In this document: positions 1 to 3,526 of the stretch, piece by piece
How the letters are laid out: the number at the start of each line of letters is the position of its first letter
Position numbering within the stretch: position 1 is the first letter of the stretch
NCBI GenBank assembly: GCA_025353525.1
Contig: JANXOO010000374.1
Span: 1 to 5,317 of the forward strand
Direction of reading: 5' to 3'
From: Schlesneria sp.
Lineage (GTDB): Bacteria; Planctomycetota; Planctomycetia; Planctomycetales; Planctomycetaceae
Length of the DNA: 5,317 bases
Notes under the pieces: generated by a model
Database searches by the model: none
Told to the model about the DNA's origin: nothing
Seen by the model: the letters and a program-made list of their open reading frames with translations, nothing else
Translations under genes and position numbers: made by a program

Positions 1-231
1 ACACTCCCCGATCCTGAAGGGATCGCAGAGGTGTCGCCGCGAGCAATTCCAATTGTAATCCATCTGTATCGCGACGTTCCGCAGACGATGTCTGGTGGTT
101 CATGCACCGGTCCACTCAACAGAGATTCTGGTGATCTTCGACGAATCACTGATTCATCGAAACTGATCGGAATCCTTGCAAATCCGGAAAACGGAGTGGG
201 ACTGCGGGCTGGAATGGCCCGGTCTTCTTGA
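1..231 (+). other. Open frame entering from the left edge, unrecognised, possibly decayed gene
   Basis: Frame 1 is open from the first base to a TGA at 229-231 (76 codons). The first 35 or so codons look plausibly coding (residues such as PRAIPIVIHLYRDVPQ), but the quality drops afterwards. A different frame (open from 153) takes over with better coding character, which suggests one or more frameshifts. I recognise no family. It could be the tail of a gene that starts outside the window, or chance. A small perfect hairpin (CGATCC/GGATCG, 9-25) lies at its beginning. Confidence 0.15.
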
Positions 232-488
232 CGAATGACAAGGCCGGCTGGCTGCGAGGGGACGTGCGTCGGTGGTTCTATGCCCGAGTCGTCGGACACA
301 CCTGCAATTTCGCGTTCGACCCTGAACGCGATACGGTGACAATCAATGCAGCAGAAAGCCATCCGGCCTTACGTTGGCTCCTCGAGTCGAACTTTCTCGG
401 GAGGGAGTGGGTTATCCGGCAGGACGCCTGCCACGCCAGGACGAAGACCTTCCGAGGGCAACCGGTAGCCCTCCCTTTTTCGGCCTAA
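228..488 (+). CDS. Hypothetical protein or fragment, unknown function
   Basis: This is an 86-residue frame. The only start inside it is a TTG at 228, but the frame is open back to 153, so the true beginning may be lost upstream. Coding character is fair: many G/C third positions and a protein-like middle section (residues about 20-60, including VVGHTCNFAFDPERD and SHPALRWLLES). No family is recognised. The last ten or so codons run through a terminator-like hairpin and T-run (454-480), so the natural stop was probably earlier or has been lost. It is probably the 3' remnant of an accessory gene. No Shine-Dalgarno sequence is apparent before the TTG. Confidence 0.3.
   Translation: MTNDKAGWLRGDVRRWFYARVVGHTCNFAFDPERDTVTINAAESHPALRWLLESNFLGREWVIRQDACHARTKTFRGQPVALPFSA
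454..480 (+). terminator. Putative intrinsic terminator
   Basis: A perfect 6-bp stem GAGGGC/GCCCTC (454-459 and 468-473) encloses an 8-nt loop, and CCTTTTT follows at 474-480. This has the form of a rho-independent terminator for rightward transcription. It lies inside the last codons of the open frame ending at 488. Confidence 0.5.
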
Positions 489-722
489 CCTCACGCTGCG
501 GCGGACCACGGGGGCGAAGAAAGTGGACACGGTGCGAGGCTATTGAAACGTTGCACTCGAATCGATCCAATTGATTGACATCCCTTGCTTTATGCTCGAA
601 AATCGCCGAAGAAATTGGTCAAGACGGACGGCGAGTACGCCACCGCTTACATCAAACGTTATGTCACTGGTAAACATGATCTTACGACGGGGCATCACGA
701 GCTTTTTCAACTGGGACAAACG
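489..722. other. Stretch with no supported gene
   Basis: Short frames overlap here in several phases, but none has convincing coding character. The only sequence-level signal is a perfect TTGACA at 575-580, with GAAAAT (598-603) after a 17-nt spacer. That resembles a sigma-70 promoter with a poor -10 box, and planctomycete promoters are too poorly defined to support the call. Confidence 0.4.
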
Positions 723-957
723 CGGCGCGATTCCAGAATTCAGCATTGCCGAATTCAAATGCATCGTTTTTGCTGTGGCGGCACCGCTGGCTTATGCCGT
801 TTCAGTAGCCCACGGCCGGGCTTTGGCACAGGCCTCGGTGCACGCACGGTTCGTTGAGATCGCCGGTGCAACTCACAACGACATTCCGATGTTTCAACTA
901 CGCAAAGAACTGGATTCACTAATGATTGTGCTTTCCTCCTCAACGATTACGGAGTAA
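723..957 (+). pseudogene. Alpha/beta hydrolase C-terminal remnant, frameshifted
   Basis: Two adjacent frames together resemble the C-terminal end of a serine-type alpha/beta hydrolase (BEM46/YfhR-like). In the first frame (about 723-806), RDS..IQHCRIQM resembles the segment before the acid-bearing strand, and GGTAGLCRFS resembles the family pattern HGTADxxVPFS. After a frame change near 804-810, the next frame gives AHGRALAQA, then FVEIAGATHNDIPMF, which carries the expected catalytic-histidine context (His codon 874-876), and runs to TAA at 955-957. The glycine in GGTAG sits where the catalytic Asp would be expected. The lid, the nucleophile elbow and the rest of the N-terminal region are missing from this window. 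Copy A of the leader repeat begins 28 nt after the stop. The family assignment is by recalled motif pattern only. Confidence 0.55.
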
Positions 958-984
958 TCGCCAGGAACCGCACAACAATCGCAT

Positions 985-1057
985 GCACCGGAGTTGCGAT
1001 GGCCAGCGTTTTCTGAAATCAACTTATTCTCCCGCAACCCGGTGGTGCGGGTCGGTC
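985..1057 (+). repeat. Structured leader repeat, copy A (before the VOC gene)
   Basis: Aligned without gaps, this 73-base segment matches 1759-1831 at 57 of 73 positions (78%). Its ends pair: 986-998 (CACCGGAGTTGCG, with one bulged A at 992) with 1033-1044 (CGCAACCCGGTG), giving 12 Watson-Crick pairs. A second, competing hairpin, CCCGCA/TGCGGG, uses the 3' arm (1031-1036 and 1046-1051). The Shine-Dalgarno GGAG of the next gene starts 7 nt after the repeat. It could be a 5'UTR element, a recombination boundary or a degenerate mobile-element end. Confidence 0.7.
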
Positions 1058-1063
1058 ATCGAC

Positions 1064-1067
1064 GGAG
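1064..1067 (+). promoter_or_regulatory. Ribosome binding site of the VOC gene
   Basis: GGAG lies 4 nt before ATG 1072 and 7 nt before ATG 1075. The second ATG has the better spacing, and its offset from GGAG matches that of the SUKH gene behind copy B (11 versus 10 nt), so 1075 is preferred. Confidence 0.5.
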
Positions 1068-1074
1068 TGGAATG

Positions 1075-1452
1075 ATGACGATGCCAACTCAGCGAGTTGT
1101 TCCCGCCCTACGAATCACCGACTACGCACGCAGCAAAGCATTCTACGTCATTGGGCTCGGTTTCACGGTCGATTGGGAGCACCGCTTCGAGTCACATTTC
1201 CCCGTGTTCATGTCAATTGTCCGCGACGGCATGCAACTCTACCTTTCGGAGCACACAGGGGACTGCCAGGTTGGTGGACTAGTGCATTTTATCATCCCGG
1301 ATGTTGACGCCTGGTACCTGGAGTTCAAGAGCCGAAATGTGATCGCGTCCGAAGCACCGAATAACGACTTGGGCTTTCTGAACATGACGGTCACTGACCC
1401 CGACGGGAACAAGTTGAGGTTCATGGAGCCCGCTATCAAAGCCGTCGAATGA
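1075..1452 (+). CDS. Glyoxalase-superfamily (VOC) protein, bleomycin-resistance-protein-like
   Basis: This is a 125-residue single-domain protein of usual length for the family. It has the N-terminal strand and helix pattern RVVPALRITDYARSKAFY (residues 7-24), followed by LGFTVDWEHRF (28-38). LYLSEHTGD (55-63) is typical of the BLMA-like subgroup, and the closing motif is MTVTDPDGNKLRFMEP (104-119). Members of this subgroup are cytosolic dimers; some bind and sequester bleomycin-type drugs, while many have no known ligand. Drug resistance is therefore possible but not shown. The frame is open upstream as far as 994, but there it runs through the leader repeat, so the start is placed at one of the tandem ATGs (1072 or 1075) after GGAG. 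The gene looks intact. It stands alone, preceded by repeat copy A and followed by about 300 nt without a gene. Confidence 0.88.
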   Translation: MTMPTQRVVPALRITDYARSKAFYVIGLGFTVDWEHRFESHFPVFMSIVRDGMQLYLSEHTGDCQVGGLVHFIIPDVDAWYLEFKSRNVIASEAPNNDLGFLNMTVTDPDGNKLRFMEPAIKAVE

Positions 1453-1758
1453 AAAGAGGGGCTAAGTCGAATGGCACTGTGGCCAGCGGCGCTTCGGTTT
1501 ACGACTTCGGTCGGGTTCGGGTGTCGGACATCGGCGTCGAGCGAAAGATCTGACGGTGCAACCCACTGTCTTCCTCAATCGATTTCTCGCCGTGGCGCAC
1601 CGCGAGCGTGCCTCAGTCAGAGGCCGGGCGTTGATACGAATGACCAAATGTCGTAAACAGGTCTTCTTTTCTCCTGCTCGGATCGCATTGCCGCTCGGGC
1701 TCGCGGCCCGGTTACCTTTTTCGTTCTGTTGGTTTGAGTCACACCTCAACTACGCCAC
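1453..1758. other. Gene-free stretch between the VOC gene and repeat B
   Basis: No frame on either strand has convincing coding character; the short open frames here are arginine- and serine-rich, as expected of chance frames in GC-rich DNA. The one candidate signal is the weak terminator-like hairpin at 1696-1721. The stretch may be a decayed gene, but I recognise no residue pattern. Confidence 0.5.
1696..1721 (+). terminator. Weak terminator-like hairpin
   Basis: CGGGC/GCCCG (1696-1700 and 1706-1710) encloses a 5-nt loop. A run of five T follows at 1717-1721, but it starts 6 nt after the stem, further than usual. It lies about 245 nt after the VOC stop, so it is only a tentative terminator. 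Confidence 0.25.
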
Positions 1759-1831
1759 GCACCGGAGTGGCGGTGGCCAGCATCTTCTGAATTCAAAGTC
1801 AACTCCCGCCACTCGGTGATGGTGGTCGTTC
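1759..1831 (+). repeat. Structured leader repeat, copy B (before the SUKH gene)
   Basis: This is the partner of 985-1057 (57 of 73 identical, no gaps). The end arms pair again: 1760-1773 with 1806-1818, still with an unpaired base near 1765-1766. The arm base T at repeat position 11 in copy A is G here, and its partner A at position 52 is C here, so a T-A pair has become G-C. One further pair becomes G·T, and an extra G-C pair is added at positions 15 and 48. The Shine-Dalgarno of the next gene starts 8 nt after the repeat end, as for copy A. The left part also reads as a short peptide tail in both copies (TGVAVASIF and TGVAMASVF, then TGA), so an ancestral coding origin is an alternative. 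Confidence 0.7.
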
Positions 1832-1838
1832 TGCCCCC

Positions 1839-1843
1839 GGAGG
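1839..1843 (+). promoter_or_regulatory. Ribosome binding site of the SUKH gene
   Basis: GGAGG lies 5 nt before GTG 1849. It favours this start over the in-frame GTG/ATG at 1816/1819, which lie inside the repeat B hairpin. Confidence 0.5.
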
Positions 1844-1848
1844 AATTC

Positions 1849-2397
1849 GTGGTAACCGCTGACGTCTGGTCTGACTTCTTCGACGCCTCAACCCACTACA
1901 CGGGGCCACCGTTGACCGACGCGATGGTCGCCTCGGCCGAGCGGACGCTGGGGTACGCGTTGCCTGCGTCGTACTTGCAGTTGCTCCGGGTGAAGAACGG
2001 CGGCTGCCCCCGGTGTCAGTGCCACCCGACCGGCGGTACTCACTGGTCAAACAACCACGTTCGCGTCGTCACCATTTTCGGTATTTGTGGCCAGTGGGGG
2101 ATCGATTCCGAGCAGTTCGGCACGCGGCACATGATCCGCCAGGCCGGACTGCCCGAGATCGGGATCGTCGTCGGCTGGACCCCGACCGCCGGGCACGACG
2201 CGATCATGCTCGACTACAGTGCCTGCGGGCCGCAGGGCGAGCCGCGCGTCGTCCATGTCGATCGCGAGGACGACGCGTCCGCCGTCCTCGCGACGACCTT
2301 CGAGGAGTTTCTCCGCAGCCTGGTGGACTGCCAGCGGTATGACGAGGCGTGCCAGCGGGCACTGGAGGAACACCGGCGCCGCTCACAGCACGAATAG
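1849..2397 (+). CDS. SMI1/KNR4 (SUKH) family protein
   Basis: This 182-residue protein has the SUKH-1 pattern. A small N-terminal helix (WSDFFDA, 7-13) is followed by GPPLTDAMVASAERTLG (19-35) and LPASYLQLLRVKNGG (38-52), the family's hallmark opening. The middle carries IFGICGQWGI (76-85), then LPEIGIVVGW (101-110), HDAIMLDY (116-123) and PRVVHVDRE (132-140). The C-terminal helix is TTFEEFLRSL (149-158), followed by a charged tail. Bacterial SUKH proteins are mostly immunity proteins that neutralise polymorphic toxins by direct binding in the cytosol, although many are orphans of unknown partner. No signal peptide is seen. The GTG at 1849 is preferred because of GGAGG and because earlier starts fall in repeat B. 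A sample 60-base line is about 70% GC, well above its right-hand neighbour, suggesting separate acquisition. A strong hairpin begins at its stop codon. Confidence 0.85.
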   Translation: MVTADVWSDFFDASTHYTGPPLTDAMVASAERTLGYALPASYLQLLRVKNGGCPRCQCHPTGGTHWSNNHVRVVTIFGICGQWGIDSEQFGTRHMIRQAGLPEIGIVVGWTPTAGHDAIMLDYSACGPQGEPRVVHVDREDDASAVLATTFEEFLRSLVDCQRYDEACQRALEEHRRRSQHE

Positions 2398-2429
2398 CAG
2401 TGTCCTGGCCGAACAAGGACGCTGCTATT
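2393..2429 (+). other. 14-bp hairpin starting at the SUKH stop codon
   Basis: AATAGCAGTGTCCT (2393-2406) pairs with AGGACGCTGCTATT (2416-2429) around a 9-nt loop: 13 Watson-Crick pairs plus one T·G pair (2401-2421). The T·G is tolerated only in a plus-strand RNA, the same sense as the gene. The 5' arm contains the TAG stop (2395-2397). No T-run follows, so it is not a canonical terminator. It may protect or define the 3' end of the mRNA. Confidence 0.55.
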
Positions 2430-2431
2430 GA

Positions 2432-2483
2432 CCCGGCGGGCATGGAGTCTTTCCTGGATGCAGAGCTCCCCGCGCCCGCCGGG
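2432..2483 (+). other. 10-bp GC-rich hairpin with internal stem
   Basis: CCCGGCGGGC (2432-2441) pairs perfectly with GCCCGCCGGG (2474-2483). The 32-nt loop can form a smaller stem, GGAGTCT (2444-2450) with AGAGCTCC (2462-2469, one G bulged). It starts 2 nt after the preceding hairpin, so 2393-2483 is almost entirely paired. No T-run follows. The function is unknown. Confidence 0.5.
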
Positions 2484-2619
2484 CAGGTGAGCGTGGTCTT
2501 TCGGTGGAACTGGCGACGCCTTTGTCGCACTTCCTGCAGACACAATAAAAAATTATTTCGAAAACAGGAACACGCAGTGGCAATCTACATGTTCTGGAAC
2601 CAGGCGATAAGTCCAATCA
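2484..2619. other. Short gene-free stretch with a local AT-rich patch
   Basis: No convincing coding frame is present. A small symmetrical AT-rich patch, AATAA-AAAA-TTATT, lies at 2544-2557, inside a wider weak inverted repeat TTCCTG/CAGGAA (2531-2536 and 2565-2570). It might mark a promoter for the membrane-protein gene, but no clear -35/-10 pair is visible. Confidence 0.3.
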
Positions 2620-2685
2620 ATGATCGAAACGATTGACGGGGATCATTTCAATCGGCAAGATTACCTGACAATTCGGTGAACAGGA
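2620..2685 (+). repeat. Direct repeat type 2, copy C (before the membrane-protein gene)
   Basis: Bases 2631-2685 match 2999-3053 at 43 of 55 positions without gaps. In frame with an ATG at 2620 it can encode a 19-residue peptide containing IDGDHFNRQDY, ending at TGA 2677-2679, just before the ATG of the next gene. Copy D encodes IDGDYFHRQD in its corresponding frame, and several differences are silent third-position changes. The copy may be a leader peptide, a conserved protein tail or a recombination boundary. Confidence 0.6.
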
Positions 2686-2964
2686 ATGGAGTACCGTCCG
2701 GTCACTTCAATTCGTTGGGAGGATACAATCAAACAATTTATTTGGCATGTGTTTGTGCAATCGATTGCTGGTGCAATTGTCTTGATCGGAATTGTTGTGG
2801 TCGCTTATGCGATAACCGGAAAATGGCCACCGAAATACCTGCTCGTCAGCTCGTCGATTGGCGGTGGCCTCTCGCCATTTGTGTGGCGAATATACAGGGC
2901 CGTCTACCCACTCGCCGACGTTCGTTCGGCTGAACTATCCAGACAAAGTCGCTTCTTTCTGTAG
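2686..2964 (+). CDS. Small two-helix membrane protein, unknown function
   Basis: This 92-residue protein is not recognised as a named family. After a polar start it has a strongly hydrophobic segment at residues about 18-43 (FIWHVFVQSIAGAIVLIGIVV and on). A polar turn GKWPPK (45-50) follows, then a second, weaker hydrophobic segment (51-67, YLLVSSSIGGGLSPFVW). The tail is basic (RIYRA, then RQSR), consistent with two inner-membrane helices and both ends in the cytoplasm. ATG 2686 is directly preceded by AGGA, too close for an ideal ribosome binding site. A stop codon ends the upstream mini-frame at 2677-2679, so the start is credible but the translation signal is weak. One 60-base line is about 37% GC, far below the neighbours. 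It lies between repeat copies C and D. Small membrane proteins of this type occur as immunity proteins or toxins, but nothing here decides that. Confidence 0.6.
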   Translation: MEYRPVTSIRWEDTIKQFIWHVFVQSIAGAIVLIGIVVVAYAITGKWPPKYLLVSSSIGGGLSPFVWRIYRAVYPLADVRSAELSRQSRFFL

Positions 2965-2984
2965 TCGATGCGTAAGAATCGCAA

Positions 2985-3053
2985 GTGACAACCAATCGGA
3001 TTGACGGCGACTATTTCCATCGTCAAGATTGCCGAGCAATACGGTTAACCGGA
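2985..3053 (+). repeat. Direct repeat type 2, copy D (after the membrane-protein gene)
   Basis: This is the partner of 2631-2685 (43 of 55 identical). It also carries a perfect 6-bp inverted repeat, TTGACG/CGTCAA (3001-3006 and 3021-3026), which is imperfect in copy C. A frame from GTG 2985 runs to TAG 3090-3092 and includes IDGDYFHRQD. Here the in-frame stop of copy C is replaced by TTA. Confidence 0.6.
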
Positions 3054-3078
3054 TCCGCGACTCCAGTTTGCTCCTTTC

Positions 3079-3115
3079 TTGAATTCGTTTAGTTTTCCCG
3101 TCCGAACGAATTCAA
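3079..3115. repeat. Perfect 11-bp inverted repeat left of the Hint fragment
   Basis: TTGAATTCGTT (3079-3089) is the exact reverse complement of AACGAATTCAA (3105-3115), with a 15-nt loop. The Hint homology begins 3 nt later. It could be the end of an insertion, a hairpin recombination site or an operator. Confidence 0.55.
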
Positions 3116-3118
3116 AAG

Positions 3119-3322
3119 GGCGACACAGTCATCACTCTCGGCGCGGACGGCGTTGCAGGGACGGCAAGGGTAGAGGGAGTGTTTGTCACCCGCAATCAAG
3201 TGTTGGAGATGCAGACGGAGGCCGGGACGCTGGTGACCACCAAGACTCAGCCGGTCGTCCTGGAAGGAGGTGGTTTTCGGGCGGCAAGCGACCTCAAGGT
3301 GGGAGACCATGTGTTCGGATGG
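3119..3322 (+). pseudogene. Hint-domain (hedgehog/intein) fragment of a polymorphic-toxin-type protein
   Basis: This 68-codon segment has the core pattern of a Hint domain as found in planctomycete multidomain proteins. It opens with GDTVITLGADGVAG (1-14), continues with VEGVFVTRNQVLEMQTEAGTLVTTKTQPVVL (18-48), and ends GGGFRAASDLKVGDHVFGW (50-68). Hint domains release a C-terminal toxin or other passenger by self-cleavage. This piece lacks the N-terminal block with the nucleophilic Cys and the C-terminal block with His-Asn. The block-B histidine (TxxH) is Gln here, so self-cleavage is not expected. The frame is open from 3083 to 3538 with no convincing start. Coding character ends sharply after the Trp codon at 3320-3322, and beyond that the frame crosses hairpins and the end of gcvPA in antisense. 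It lies between inverted repeats at 3079-3115 and 3339-3355 and looks like a stranded module. Confidence 0.6.
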
Positions 3323-3338
3323 CTCATCAGGATTGAAT

Positions 3339-3355
3339 TAACGCTTTCAGCGTTA
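3339..3355. repeat. Perfect 7-bp hairpin right of the Hint fragment
   Basis: TAACGCT (3339-3345) and AGCGTTA (3349-3355) are exact reverse complements with a 3-nt loop. It begins 16 nt after the last Hint-like codon. No T-run follows on either strand, so a terminator role is doubtful. Confidence 0.45.
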
Positions 3356-3362
3356 TACCACG

Positions 3363-3470
3363 CGCGGTCTGGTTTGAGGCCATTGCGAGATCCAGTGACG
3401 CATGGAAACTGCCGCAGTCCGCTTCGAACGCGGAAGCGGACTTACAAACGAAGCCTCAATCTGGACCGCG
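3363..3470 (+). ncRNA. Candidate structured element (three-way junction), unknown
   Basis: An 18-nt arm (3363-3380) pairs with 3453-3470: 15 Watson-Crick pairs, two pairs that are U·G or G·U in a plus-strand RNA, and one U-U mismatch. Inside it are two hairpins. P2 is 3381-3387 with 3399-3404 (one bulged T, 11-nt loop). P3 is a perfect 9-bp stem, 3416-3424 with 3434-3442 (9-nt loop). Single-stranded joints of about 10 nt separate P2 from P3 and P3 from the closing arm. The two non-Watson-Crick pairs would be A-C and C-A mismatches in a minus-strand RNA, so a plus-strand transcript is favoured. It starts 56 nt beyond the gcvPA stop and is convergent with it. No promoter or T-run is clear. A palindromic miniature element or a decayed repeat is the main alternative. 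Confidence 0.4.
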
Positions 3471-3526
3471 AGCAGTATAAATTGCCTCGCTCGACATCGA
3501 CGCAGCGCGTGCTGCAAACAAGAAAA

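Noticed and set aside
9..25. 6-bp hairpin CGATCC/GGATCG as a terminator
   Set aside because: No T-run follows and it lies inside an open frame; a stem this short can easily be chance.
555..590. Possible third copy of repeat type 2 (CCAAT..GATTGAC)
   Set aside because: Similarity covers only about 12 bases and is lost directly afterwards.
985..1057. Integron attC site (hairpin with a bulged base between small genes)
   Set aside because: The fold is suggestive, but the ends do not match the RYYYAAC...GTTRRRY core, and the GTT in copy A is GTG in copy B. No integron integrase is seen.
1484..1497. Possible third copy of the leader repeat (GTGGCCAGCG)
   Set aside because: Only ten or so bases match and no pairing arms are present.
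1556..1819. 87-residue plus-strand open frame between the VOC and SUKH genes
   Set aside because: Composition is like a chance frame, it runs into repeat B, and it has no ribosome binding site.
2349..2636. 95-residue plus-strand open frame overlapping the end of the SUKH gene
   Set aside because: It starts inside the SUKH coding region in another frame and runs through the two hairpins and repeat C without protein-like character.
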